A stretch of 34,531 nucleotides of DNA from a virus. Below, in pieces: positions 14,602 to 22,382 of the stretch (the stretch's first letter is position 1; each line of letters begins with the position of its first letter). The stretch is taken from IMG/VR virus record IMGVR_UViG_3300043395_000627, positions 1-34,531 of that record; one strand, 5' to 3'. The notes below the pieces were generated by a model. The model was not told the origin of the DNA. It saw only the letters and a program-made list of their open reading frames with translations, and ran no database searches. Both the position numbers and the translations under genes were made by a program.

Positions 14602-14869
14602 ATGGGAGGAGGTCCACAATCTATCGGACGACGACATCGAAACAGCCACAGCAGAAGAGGTGATGGATGAGGTCATGGCATGGCATCTTCCTGAACCTTA
14701 CTGTGCGGTGATTCGTGTCTATGACCGCAAAACAAACAAGCTCAAAGAGTATGCGTACAAGCTTGAATCTAAAGCTCATCAACGCATCAAGGAGGCAGCC
14801 TTTTCTGACGATGAGGTAACCATCCTGACCAATTCCATCATTGGCACAGTTAATTATTTGCCTGAATGA
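14573..14869 (+). CDS. Hypothetical protein common in cyanophage early regions
   Basis: 98 aa. Acidic N-terminus (SDDDIETATAEEVMDEVMAW) followed by a beta-rich part (YCAVIRVYDRKTNKLKEYAY) and a final helix/strand (AHQRIKEAAFSDDEVTILT). A compact single domain of unknown function. The stop overlaps the next start by 4 nt. Confidence 0.6.
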   Translation: MARKDPFPNEWEEVHNLSDDDIETATAEEVMDEVMAWHLPEPYCAVIRVYDRKTNKLKEYAYKLESKAHQRIKEAAFSDDEVTILTNSIIGTVNYLPE

Positions 14870-15012
14870 CTGACATTCTCCAGCTTCCTGGTGAACCTGC
14901 ATTCAAGGGTTCACAATTCACTGCCCAAGAATACGACGATGCTTGGGGAGACGATTGGCACAGTGTCTTTATGCAGATCTTGCATCCCGAAGACACGGAG
15001 TTGCCAGACTAG
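14866..15012 (+). CDS. Small acidic hypothetical protein
   Basis: 48 aa (MTDILQLPGEPAFKGSQFTA start), very acidic towards the end (EYDDAWGDDWHS, ILHPEDTELPD). The ATGA overlap supports co-translation with the upstream gene. No family recognised. Confidence 0.5.
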   Translation: MTDILQLPGEPAFKGSQFTAQEYDDAWGDDWHSVFMQILHPEDTELPD

Positions 15013-15050
15013 TAAAAACGTACTACCCTGGATCCCGTGCTTGCGAACCC

Positions 15051-15290
15051 ATGACGCTGTTTGATTTCTTTGGTTTATACGTTGGCTGGGACATTTGTGG
15101 TCCTGCATTATGGGCGCGGATCTACAGCGGATCTATTCAGATTCAAGTAGGACGGCTGTTGCTAGGATGCGACTGGTTCTTCAAGCCTCCACATGGCCGA
15201 AACATCGACTCCACTTGTCAAACCATTGACAGACGAGGTGATGTGGAAAATTTGCCGCATTCACGAGTTGTTTCGTGCCAAGGACGTTGA
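15051..15290 (+). CDS. Possible small hydrophobic protein (doubtful)
   Basis: 79 aa. The first ~50 residues (MTLFDFFGLYVGWDICGPAL, then GRLLLGCDWFFKPPHG) look like a real small aromatic membrane-associated protein. The last ~30 residues overlap the winged-helix gene in another frame and look like shadow translation. No ribosome binding site is clear. It is included because 15013-15192 is otherwise empty. Confidence 0.3.
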   Translation: MTLFDFFGLYVGWDICGPALWARIYSGSIQIQVGRLLLGCDWFFKPPHGRNIDSTCQTIDRRGDVENLPHSRVVSCQGR

Positions 15291-15561
15291 AGTTCCGGGC
15301 CAACTGGTGTCCGTCTTTTGCTACATCGCGTCGCACAATCCTTGCAACCTTCAATCTATTGAAAAGGAGCTAGGACTCAGCCCGAACAGCACCAGTCGCA
15401 ACACCGATTGGCTCAGCACCCACCACCGTCTCGGTAAGCCTGGCATGGGTTTGATCTACAAGAAGCGTGATCCCTTCAATGGGCGTCGCCGCATTGTGGA
15501 ACTGACCGATAAGGGCTACGAGATGGTTGATCAAATCAAGGAGATCCTCAATGATCACTGA
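15193..15561 (+). CDS. Winged-helix (MarR-like) transcriptional regulator
   Basis: 122 aa. Helices VMWKICRIHELFR and GQLVSVFCYIASHNPC are followed by the helix-turn-helix LQSIEKELGLSPNSTSRNTD and a wing GMGLIYKKRDPFNGRRRIVE, then a C-terminal helix (GYEMVDQIKEIL). This protein type sits beside integrase and RNA polymerase in cyanopodoviruses and may control early or lysogeny-related transcription. ATG 15193 is the annotated start. ATG 15241 is an alternative, preceded by GACGAGG and by leader-motif copy G at the usual distance. The 3' end overlaps integrase by 11 nt. Confidence 0.8.
   Translation: MAETSTPLVKPLTDEVMWKICRIHELFRAKDVEVPGQLVSVFCYIASHNPCNLQSIEKELGLSPNSTSRNTDWLSTHHRLGKPGMGLIYKKRDPFNGRRRIVELTDKGYEMVDQIKEILNDH
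15210..15223 (+). repeat. Early-leader motif copy G (TCCACTTGTCAAAC), inside the annotated regulator start
   Basis: A 14-nt perfect match to copy C, located 30 nt before the internal ATG 15241. If translation begins at 15241, this copy is intergenic like the others. Confidence 0.55.
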
Positions 15562-16429
15562 ATCCGTCAAGACGTGGGGTCAGGCGGTTGACTTCACCTT
15601 CAAAACCAGAGATGCATGGAGGCACGGTGCTTCCAAGCCCACCAACACCTACAACTGCCAGCATTTCACCAATGCTGTTGGCAACTCCTTTCCATTGATC
15701 AAAATCACCCCGCTTCTGATGAACCAGGCGTGCATTGATCTGGAGGAGGAGCGTGGCCTTTCGGGTTCCACCATCAATCGGGTGATCAGCGCCGTCTCCA
15801 CAGTGCTCAATCACTGCAGTGCGATGGGCGTGATTGATTTCACACCCCCAAAGTTCCAACGCCGTAAGGAGGGGGAGCATCGCCTGACGTGGTTCACCAA
15901 AGAGGAGATCGAGACGATGCACCAGGCAGCCCTGGACCCGTTTGCACGGGATGACATCGCTTCGATCATTGTGGTGGCTGCTTACACCGGCATGCGCCAA
16001 GGTGAGCTGCTCAAACTGCGCGTCAAAGATGTGGATCTAGGCACCAACCAGATCTACATTGGTGGTCGTGATGGCTTTGAGACCAAAGGCAAGAACTTCC
16101 GGGCTGTGCCCATCCATGGACGCATCCAAGAGTTGTTGCATCAGCGATGCGAATACGGTCGCCGCGATGCGCTCATCTTTGGTGATGATTGGCCGTGTGG
16201 TAAGGATCAACTGATCCGAGCCTTCAAGAAGGTTCGTAACTACGCTGTTGAGAAAGATGACAAATGGACGTTCCACTCCCTGCGTCATACGTTCGCCACT
16301 TGGTGCGCCGAATCCGGCGTCCCAATCCGCACCCTGATGGGTCTCATGGGACATGCCAATGTGGAAACAACGTTACGATATGCAAAGGTTACGGATCAGG
16401 CTCGGGTGGACGCGATCAATGCGATCTGA
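15551..16429 (+). CDS. int: Tyrosine recombinase (phage integrase)
   Basis: 292-aa site-specific recombinase that would join the phage attP to a host tRNA gene. An N-terminal core-binding helical domain covers residues ~1-105 (NQACIDLEEERGLSGSTINR). The catalytic domain has Arg149 in AAYTGMRQGELL, H242-x-x-R245 in FHSLRHTFATW, His268 in LMGHANVETTLRY and nucleophile Tyr277. All signature residues are present, so it should be active. ATG 15551 overlaps the regulator stop. The putative attP lies about 100 nt downstream, as in Prochlorococcus phage P-SSP7. Confidence 0.95.
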   Translation: MITESVKTWGQAVDFTFKTRDAWRHGASKPTNTYNCQHFTNAVGNSFPLIKITPLLMNQACIDLEEERGLSGSTINRVISAVSTVLNHCSAMGVIDFTPPKFQRRKEGEHRLTWFTKEEIETMHQAALDPFARDDIASIIVVAAYTGMRQGELLKLRVKDVDLGTNQIYIGGRDGFETKGKNFRAVPIHGRIQELLHQRCEYGRRDALIFGDDWPCGKDQLIRAFKKVRNYAVEKDDKWTFHSLRHTFATWCAESGVPIRTLMGLMGHANVETTLRYAKVTDQARVDAINAI

Positions 16430-16534
16430 GTCCGACTACGGGCCGACTAAGCGTGTCTAGTACCCCGCTCTGCTACGCTCTTTGAGCACCCGGCGCACAG
16501 GTTTCTCACCTGGACTCATCGCTGGAATCCCCAC

Positions 16535-16573
16535 GCGGATGTGGCGGAATTGGTAGACGCGCTAGTTTCAGGT
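16535..16573 (+). other. Putative attP: sequence of the 5' half of a bacterial tRNA-Leu(CAG)
   Basis: GCGGATGTGGCGGAATTGGT continues through AGACGC-GCTAGTTTCAGGT. This reproduces the acceptor 5' strand, D-arm and anticodon loop (CAG) of a cyanobacterial-type tRNA-Leu and stops after the anticodon loop, with no 3' half. The position just after int matches known cyanopodovirus attP sites (P-SSP7). Confidence 0.82.
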
Positions 16574-16604
16574 TCGCTTCAGAACTGATCCCACGAGTGG
16601 ACAG

Positions 16605-16630
16605 AAGCCGGGTGAAAGCCCGGCTTTCCT
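16605..16630 (+). terminator. Rho-independent terminator downstream of int/attP
   Basis: AAGCCGGG-TGAAAG-CCCGGCTT is an 8-bp perfect stem followed by TCCTATT. It separates the integrase transcript from RNA polymerase. Confidence 0.8.
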
Positions 16631-16644
16631 ATTGATCACAAGGT

Positions 16645-16658
16645 TCCACTTGTCAAAA
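16645..16658 (+). repeat. Early-leader motif copy E (TCCACTTGTCAAAA)
   Basis: Lies 58 nt upstream of the RNA polymerase ATG, right after the terminator. The 13-nt core is identical to copies C and G. Confidence 0.65.
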
Positions 16659-16687
16659 GATCTAAACCGTGATCTAGCGACAACCAT

Positions 16688-16702
16688 TCCACTTGAGACA
16701 AC
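16688..16702 (+). repeat. Early-leader motif copy F (TCCACTTGAGACAAC)
   Basis: Abuts the RNA polymerase start codon and occupies the place where a ribosome binding site would be, with no AGGAGG visible. Confidence 0.55.
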
Positions 16703-19042
16703 ATGGTTTCACCTGCTCTCACCGAGCAACAGATCGAGCTGGAGAAGCGTGCCATTGCCTACGGGCGTGAACGTCTTCTCGATCAAACACGCAAGCTGGA
16801 GGAGCGCTCCTACGGGTCAGCAACGGTCTATGGCGCAGCCAGCATCCAGGCAGCCCTTGGAGAGGTTTCACGGGTCATCGAGGACACGCTGATCCGCATC
16901 CACAAGGGGCAGAACGGCGTTGATTTCGCCACCATCCACCAATACCTGGCTGAGATCGAACCGGAGGCAGCCGCAGCCATTGCATTGAAGCTGACCTTCG
17001 ACAAGGTGTTCAGCCCAAAGGACAAGGCCAACGAGATCGCCAACGTGATCACAGCCATTGGCCAGGCGTTGGAACAGGAGTGTCAGCTCCGCTGGTATGA
17101 GGCTCAGGATCCTGACCTGTATGACCGCATCAAGCGGCAGTACTGGCACAGCGCCTGTGGCACCCAGCAGAAGGCAACAGTGGCTCGCACGATGATGAAT
17201 CGGCATGAGCATCACTGGGACAATTGGCCAACTGCTACAAAAGCAAAGCTTGGTGGATGGCTTCTTGATTGCGTGCTGAAGGCCACTGGGTGGTTCGACA
17301 AGCACATGGTTGTCAGAGATAAGAGGCGGTACACCTTGCTTGTGCCGAGTCTTCTTTTTGCCATGCAAAAGGAGGAGCTGATGCAAGACGCTCTGATGTT
17401 TGCTCCAATGGCTTGGCCCATGTTGGTCCCACCACGAGATTGGAGTCCCATCAAGGCTGGTGGCTACCTCCTCAATGAGGTAATGCATGGCCATGAGATG
17501 GTGCGACGCGGTGAGGGCGGATTAGTACAGGGGAACACGCCACTCCTGTTTTTGAACAAGCTCCAGAAGGTTGCCTACACGCTCAACAATTTTATTGTCG
17601 ACGTGGCTGAGACCTTGATGGAGCGTCAGTACAAGGTCGGTAAATTCTTACCGATCATTGAGCTACCCCTCCCCAACAAACCGTTCGACATCGCGGAGAA
17701 CGAAGAGGCTAGGCACGAGTACAGACGGCAAGCAGCAGAGGTGTTAAACCACAACGCTGCGTCATTCAAACGGTCTTGCCGTACACGAATGACCATGGAG
17801 ACCGTCAAGCTCTTCAAGGAGAAGGACAAGTTCTTTCTCCCGTGGTCATTTGACTATCGAGGGCGTACGTATCCGATCCCAGCCTTTCTCACTCCACAAG
17901 ACACTGACTTCGGTAAGTCTTTGCTGAAGTTTGCTGAGCCGTCGTTCATGACGGATGAAGCAGAAGCGTGGCTGGCATTCCAAGTAGCGACTTGCTACGG
18001 GAATGGGTTGGACAAAGCCACGATGCAAGAGCGTCAGGATTGGGTTGTTCAAAACCAAAGCCTGATTTCCGCTGTTGCAACTGATCCACTTGGCAATTTG
18101 TCTCAATGGGAGGCTGCAGATGAGCCGTGGCAGTTCCTCGCTGCATGTGAGGAGTACAACGCTTGTGTTATTGAATGCACAAGAAGTTGGACAAATCTGC
18201 CGGTTGCTATTGACGCTACGTGCTCAGGACTGCAGATCCTGGCTGGTATGGCGAGAGATCAATCAACTGCAAAGTTGGTGAATGTCTTTCCGTCAGATAC
18301 ACCACAGGATGCATACAAAGTTGTGGCAGAAACGGCTAAGCCAAAGCTGCCAGATCACCTAGCTGTTCTTCTTGATCGGAAGGTCACAAAGAGAACAGTG
18401 ATGACAATTCCATACAACGCCACCAAGCATTCCAACAGGGCTTACATCCGTGAGGCTCTTAAAGAAAAGGGTGCTGAGTTCACACCAGAAGAACTCACTT
18501 TGATTGTTAATGCAGTCAGAGAAGCGATGTATGAGGTTGTCCCCGGTCCAATGCGTGTTATGGACTGGATCAAACAAGAAGTTGGCGCAGCGTTTAAACG
18601 CGGCGTAGATCACCTCACTTGGGAGACACCTTCAGGGTTTATCGTCAAACAAAACAGACGTAAACGTAAGGTAACGACGATCAAGTTACAGATCCTTGGT
18701 CGTTGTGAAGTGAACCTAACTACAGGACTTGAAGGACCAGATGTTGCTGGTCATAAATCCAGCACAGCTCCCAATCTTATTCACTCCTTGGATGCTTCGA
18801 TCTTGCATCAAGCATTCCTGAAGTTCAACGCACCGTTCACGGTGATCCACGATTCAGTGCTTTGTCGGGCAACTGATATGGGCATATTGAATCGCGTAGT
18901 CAGGGAAACCTACTGCGAAATCTTTTCATCCAGCAATCCACTTCTGGATTTTGCTGAAGCTATCGGAGCAGAGACTGATCCGCCAATCATTGGTGATCTC
19001 GATCTTGATTCCGTCCTTGAATCCACCTATTTTTTCTGTTAA
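16703..19042 (+). CDS. gp1: Single-subunit DNA-directed RNA polymerase (T7 gp1-like)
   Basis: 779-aa phage RNA polymerase that should transcribe middle and late genes from its own promoters; T7 RNAP is 883 aa. Motif A with catalytic Asp is AIDATCSGLQILAGM (near residue 500). Motif B is VTKRTVMTIPYNATKHSNR (near residue 560), equivalent to the T7 Arg/Lys/Tyr helix. Motif C is IHDSVLC (near residue 715) with the second Asp. SFDYRGRTYPIPAFL is the conserved palm segment preceding motif A. The shorter length is typical of cyanopodovirus enzymes. It overlaps the SSB gene by one base. Confidence 0.97.
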   Translation: MVSPALTEQQIELEKRAIAYGRERLLDQTRKLEERSYGSATVYGAASIQAALGEVSRVIEDTLIRIHKGQNGVDFATIHQYLAEIEPEAAAAIALKLTFDKVFSPKDKANEIANVITAIGQALEQECQLRWYEAQDPDLYDRIKRQYWHSACGTQQKATVARTMMNRHEHHWDNWPTATKAKLGGWLLDCVLKATGWFDKHMVVRDKRRYTLLVPSLLFAMQKEELMQDALMFAPMAWPMLVPPRDWSPIKAGGYLLNEVMHGHEMVRRGEGGLVQGNTPLLFLNKLQKVAYTLNNFIVDVAETLMERQYKVGKFLPIIELPLPNKPFDIAENEEARHEYRRQAAEVLNHNAASFKRSCRTRMTMETVKLFKEKDKFFLPWSFDYRGRTYPIPAFLTPQDTDFGKSLLKFAEPSFMTDEAEAWLAFQVATCYGNGLDKATMQERQDWVVQNQSLISAVATDPLGNLSQWEAADEPWQFLAACEEYNACVIECTRSWTNLPVAIDATCSGLQILAGMARDQSTAKLVNVFPSDTPQDAYKVVAETAKPKLPDHLAVLLDRKVTKRTVMTIPYNATKHSNRAYIREALKEKGAEFTPEELTLIVNAVREAMYEVVPGPMRVMDWIKQEVGAAFKRGVDHLTWETPSGFIVKQNRRKRKVTTIKLQILGRCEVNLTTGLEGPDVAGHKSSTAPNLIHSLDASILHQAFLKFNAPFTVIHDSVLCRATDMGILNRVVRETYCEIFSSSNPLLDFAEAIGAETDPPIIGDLDLDSVLESTYFFC

Positions 19043-19611
19043 TGGCCCCCAAAACTATCGTCACTGAAAAGCCTGTTGTCCTTGAAGGTTATCAGGCTGT
19101 GATGAAGCCCAGCAAGTTTGGTTACTCGCTTGCTACTGTCTTTACCGATGATCTGATTGAACAACTGGAAGCAGACCGCACTGAGGTTCTCAAGTGGTGT
19201 GAATCCAAGTTGAAGAACCCAAAGCGTGCAACGCTGAAGCCTGAACCATGGGAAGAAGTTTCCGATGGTAAATATAAAGTCAAGTTCTCTTGGAATGAAG
19301 AGAACTGCCCAACGATTGTGGACAGTGAAGGTACTGTGATTACTAACACAGCATTGCCTGTGTATAGCGGATCGACAGTCAAGCTGGCCTTTTTTCAAAA
19401 GCCTTACATCCTTAAGGATGGTGTCACATACGGCACAAGTCTTAAGTTGAAAGGTATTCAGATCATCAGTCTTTCCAGCAGTGCTGGTGTAGATACTGGT
19501 GACATGGATGCTGAGGATGTTGCTGAACTCTTTGGCAAAACCAAGGGATTCAAGGCTGAGGATCCGAACGTGACCCCGGCTCCTGCAACTGAAACTGACA
19601 TCGATTTCTGA
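19042..19611 (+). CDS. gp2.5: Single-stranded DNA-binding protein (T7 gp2.5-like)
   Basis: 189 aa. An OB-fold-like beta-rich core (EGYQAVMKPSKFGYSLATVF, later KYKVKFSWNEENCPTIVDSE, LKLKGIQIISLSS) ends in an acidic, aromatic C-terminal tail (ATETDIDF). The tail is the hallmark by which gp2.5 contacts polymerase and helicase. Placement between RNA polymerase and endonuclease I is exactly as in T7. It should coat ssDNA and stimulate annealing during replication. Confidence 0.88.
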   Translation: MAPKTIVTEKPVVLEGYQAVMKPSKFGYSLATVFTDDLIEQLEADRTEVLKWCESKLKNPKRATLKPEPWEEVSDGKYKVKFSWNEENCPTIVDSEGTVITNTALPVYSGSTVKLAFFQKPYILKDGVTYGTSLKLKGIQIISLSSSAGVDTGDMDAEDVAELFGKTKGFKAEDPNVTPAPATETDIDF

Positions 19612-19838
19612 TGGCAACCCTCAACCAGTTACTGAAACTTCAACAGCAGATTGAAGCTGACGAAGACAAGTTGGAGCAGAAGCGTGTGCGTAGGTCCAAG
19701 CTCATCATTGATCTCGGACTCAAGCGGGGCGATTACTTCAAAGGGAAGGGTGAAAACTTCGTTACTGTTGACAAGGTTGCTCATCGTCTGTGGGTCTCAG
19801 TTGATGGTCGCATTGAACTGGAGGCCTTGAAGTTCTAA
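19611..19838 (+). CDS. Small hypothetical protein between SSB and endonuclease I
   Basis: 75 aa. An N-terminal coiled-coil helix (LLKLQQQIEADEDKLEQKRV) is followed by a small beta domain (GDYFKGKGENFVTVDKVAHR). It shares one-base overlaps with both neighbours, so it is part of the replication operon. No family recognised. Confidence 0.6.
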   Translation: MATLNQLLKLQQQIEADEDKLEQKRVRRSKLIIDLGLKRGDYFKGKGENFVTVDKVAHRLWVSVDGRIELEALKF

Positions 19839-20191
19839 TGGCTTTCCGCTCTGGGTTGGAAGAGAAGGTCGCTGATCTTCTCACCAACCTGGGCGTGAAG
19901 TACGAGTATGAATGCACCAAGGTTGCTTATCAGATTCAACATAATTACTGCCCTGATTTTCTTTTACCGAATGGAATTTATCTTGAGGTGAAAGGGCATC
20001 TGACCGAAGAGGATCGTCGAAAGATGAAGGCAGTAAAGGATCAGAACCCTGACCTTGATATTCGCTTTGTATTTCAATCGCCCTATAACAAAATCTACAA
20101 AGGTAGTAAAACAACGTACGCAAAGTGGGCCGAGAAACACGGCTTCCAATGGTGCGTGTTCCACAGTATCCCAATCGAATGGCTGATGTAG
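19838..20191 (+). CDS. gp3: Endonuclease I, Holliday-junction resolvase (T7 gp3-like)
   Basis: 117 aa. PD-(D/E)xK nuclease core: an early Glu in FRSGLEEKVADLL, Asp in YCPDFLLPNG and Glu-Val-Lys in IYLEVKG, matching the T7 gp3 active-site layout. The C-terminal WAEKHGFQWCVF is typical of the family. It resolves branched DNA before packaging and degrades host DNA. It overlaps the next gene by 13 nt. Confidence 0.92.
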   Translation: MAFRSGLEEKVADLLTNLGVKYEYECTKVAYQIQHNYCPDFLLPNGIYLEVKGHLTEEDRRKMKAVKDQNPDLDIRFVFQSPYNKIYKGSKTTYAKWAEKHGFQWCVFHSIPIEWLM

Positions 20192-20328
20192 AGCTGATCA
20201 AAGATCTAGCTACCAATCTCATCATGGCACTCGACAAACATTCCTCACCGAATGACATTGTTGAAGGCTTTGAAGATGCATTGGATGGCTACGAAGAATT
20301 GATCCAACGTTTCCACAAACAACAATGA
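20179..20328 (+). CDS. Small helical protein, first of a tandem related pair
   Basis: 49 aa from ATG 20179 (MADVELIKDLATNLIMALDK). Its second half, SPNDIVEGFEDALDGYEEL, resembles the next gene's TPDEVVTCFADALTEWHSY. Two helices are predicted by eye. It overlaps endonuclease I and the following gene. Function unknown. Confidence 0.55.
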   Translation: MADVELIKDLATNLIMALDKHSSPNDIVEGFEDALDGYEELIQRFHKQQ

Positions 20329-20534
20329 TGACCCCCAAAGAGCGCATCACTGAATTCTTTGCTGACACTTTGTGTGAAGCAGAGGAGGCTATCAAGCTTG
20401 GCGAATTGACACCTGATGAAGTTGTCACTTGCTTCGCTGATGCATTGACTGAATGGCATTCGTATTTCCAGAACTGTGCTGACATTTACGAAAAGCTGAT
20501 CAATGCAGTCATCTCCCGATACAGAAACAAGTAA
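20325..20534 (+). CDS. Small helical protein, second of a tandem related pair
   Basis: 69 aa (MMTPKERITEFFADTLCEAE start), sharing the S/T-P-(N/D)-(D/E)-(I/V)-V-x2-F-x-D-A-L core with the previous gene and adding a C-terminal helix (DIYEKLINAVISRYRNK). It overlaps the primase-helicase start by 32 nt. Function unknown; the pair may be a replication accessory. Confidence 0.55.
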   Translation: MMTPKERITEFFADTLCEAEEAIKLGELTPDEVVTCFADALTEWHSYFQNCADIYEKLINAVISRYRNK

Positions 20535-22092
20535 GTATCTAACCCATGAACCTTGTCCTTCTTGTGGTAGTCGAAACAATCTTGCTCGTTACGACGACGG
20601 TCACGGCTACTGCTTTGGGTGCGGCCATTGGGAAGCTGGTGAATACAGCAACGTCACATCGTCAAAACCACGAATGACATTCCCCATAAAGGGAACCCCT
20701 GAACCACTACCTAAACGTGGCATTAGTGAAGAGGTTTGCCGTAAGTATCGAGTCCATCGAGAAGGCAATCAACTCTTCTTCCATTACTTTTCAAAGGATG
20801 GGACATGTACTGGTGCCAAGGTAAAAACCCCTGACAAACAATTCCGATGGGATGGATCAAACCCTGATGGACAACTCTTTGGACAGCAGCTCTTCCCAAG
20901 TTCTGGCAAACGAGTGGTTATCACCGAAGGAGAACTTGATGCACTTTCGTGTTATCAAGCTTACTCGGGGAATTGGCCGATGGTTTCAATACCGGATGGT
21001 GCCAATTCGGCCAAGCGTGCGATTCAAAGGCAGCTTGAGTGGCTCCAGGGTTATGAGGAGATTGTCCTCTTCTTTGATATGGACGATCCAGGGCGTCAAG
21101 CTGCGAAGGATGCGGCAGGGGTATTGCCACCAGGCAAGGTTAAGATCGCTCACTTGCCAGATTTCAAGGATGCTTCCGATGCACTCCAGGCTGGCAAGGC
21201 ACAAGCGATTAAAGAGGCAATCTGGAACGCTTCCGCATACCGCCCAGACGGCATTGTTGAAGCGAAGAGCCTTCTAGAGCAGATCCTTAAACCGAATGAT
21301 GATGGACTCTACGAGTATCCATTCAAAGGTTTACAGGACAAGCTTCACGGTATTAGAGCGGGCGAACTGGTGACGGTCACCGCTGGATCGGGTGCAGGGA
21401 AGAGTTCTTTTTGTAGAGAACTTGCCACACACTTACTTAACAAGGGTGAGCGTGTTGGCTACCTAGCTCTAGAGGAAAGCAACCGTCGCACAGCTCTTGG
21501 GCTGATGTCCGTTGCTGAAGGCAAGCCCTACCACATTGGTGAACACTCACGCACTGAATTATCAGATGTCTACTCCAGAACCCTTGGACATTGGCCGCTT
21601 TATCTTTTTGATGGCTTCGGTAGTTTTGATCCCGATGTTATTTATAACCGTGTGGAGTATCTTGCCCAAGGTCTTGACGTAAAGATCGTCTTCCTTGATC
21701 ACCTCAGTATTTTGCTGAGTGGTCTTGATGGAGATGAACGTCGTGTCATTGACCAGACAATGACCAAGCTTCGCTCACTTGTGGAGCGGACAGGGATCTC
21801 ATTGTTCCTTGTCTCTCATTTGCGTCGACCTAGTGGTGACCAGAGTCACGAGGAAGGGGCACGTGTAAGCCTGGGCTCCTTGAGGGGATCGCACAGCATC
21901 GCACAACTCAGTGATGCCGTTATTGCACTTGAACGGAATCAACAAACCAACTCCGCGACAACTGTACGAGTACTCAAAAATCGCTACAGCGGAGAAGTTG
22001 GCCCTTGTTGTGACCTTATTTATGACCTTAACACTTGCCGTTTTATCGAGCATGAACCCGAACAAGAGTTCGACCCAACAACGGATTTCTAA
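20503..22092 (+). CDS. gp4: DNA primase-helicase (T7 gp4-like)
   Basis: 529-aa bifunctional replication enzyme; T7 gp4 is 566 aa. The N-terminal zinc-binding domain has CPSCG and CFGCG (residues ~18-40). The TOPRIM primase domain has VVITEGELDALS (~140) and LFFDMDDPGRQAA. The C-terminal RecA-type helicase has Walker A TAGSGAGKSSF (~294) and Walker B KIVFLDHLSIL (~395). SLFLVSHLRRP and LRGSHSIAQLSDAVIAL follow. It unwinds duplex DNA and primes lagging-strand synthesis. It overlaps the preceding small gene and contains the start of the next one. Confidence 0.95.
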   Translation: MQSSPDTETSKYLTHEPCPSCGSRNNLARYDDGHGYCFGCGHWEAGEYSNVTSSKPRMTFPIKGTPEPLPKRGISEEVCRKYRVHREGNQLFFHYFSKDGTCTGAKVKTPDKQFRWDGSNPDGQLFGQQLFPSSGKRVVITEGELDALSCYQAYSGNWPMVSIPDGANSAKRAIQRQLEWLQGYEEIVLFFDMDDPGRQAAKDAAGVLPPGKVKIAHLPDFKDASDALQAGKAQAIKEAIWNASAYRPDGIVEAKSLLEQILKPNDDGLYEYPFKGLQDKLHGIRAGELVTVTAGSGAGKSSFCRELATHLLNKGERVGYLALEESNRRTALGLMSVAEGKPYHIGEHSRTELSDVYSRTLGHWPLYLFDGFGSFDPDVIYNRVEYLAQGLDVKIVFLDHLSILLSGLDGDERRVIDQTMTKLRSLVERTGISLFLVSHLRRPSGDQSHEEGARVSLGSLRGSHSIAQLSDAVIALERNQQTNSATTVRVLKNRYSGEVGPCCDLIYDLNTCRFIEHEPEQEFDPTTDF

Positions 22093-22225
22093 CTACGAAT
22101 CGCTGCTAAAGCGGCCCAACCCGCCTTCACCAGAAATGGTGCAACGAGCGCAACCCTACCGGGCAGATACGCTTCAGGAACTAGAGGCTGTGATTAAGTA
22201 CCCCGCTAAAGCCATTGATGTCTGA
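22052..22225 (+). CDS. Small hypothetical protein
   Basis: 57 aa from ATG 22052 inside the helicase end (MNPNKSSTQQRISNYESLLK). It continues PPSPEMVQRAQPYRADTLQE and ends in a helix AVIKYPAKAIDV. A basic Asn/Ser/Gln-rich N-terminus precedes the helical part. Family not recognised. Confidence 0.5.
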   Translation: MNPNKSSTQQRISNYESLLKRPNPPSPEMVQRAQPYRADTLQELEAVIKYPAKAIDV

Positions 22226-22382
22226 CACCATCATCGTCTGCACTCCAGATGAAATGCTTGCCATGCATGAGCGTGGTGAGATCAGCAGTTCAGGTCATGT
22301 GATCACGCTACCGATTCTCTTTGAGTTTCTGTGTGATTACTACGGAGTCGATTCTCACTGGCAACCTAATGATGTCTACTGA
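22218..22382 (+). CDS. Small hypothetical protein
   Basis: 54 aa (MSDTIIVCTPDEMLAMHERG start, then LPILFEFLCDYYGVDSHWQ). It overlaps the previous gene by 8 nt and shares one base with the exonuclease start. Compact and acidic. Function unknown. Confidence 0.5.
   Translation: MSDTIIVCTPDEMLAMHERGEISSSGHVITLPILFEFLCDYYGVDSHWQPNDVY

Noticed and set aside
16535-16625. Complete functional tRNA-Leu gene
   Set aside because: The 3' anticodon stem, T-arm and 3' acceptor strand are missing, so it is an attachment-site remnant.
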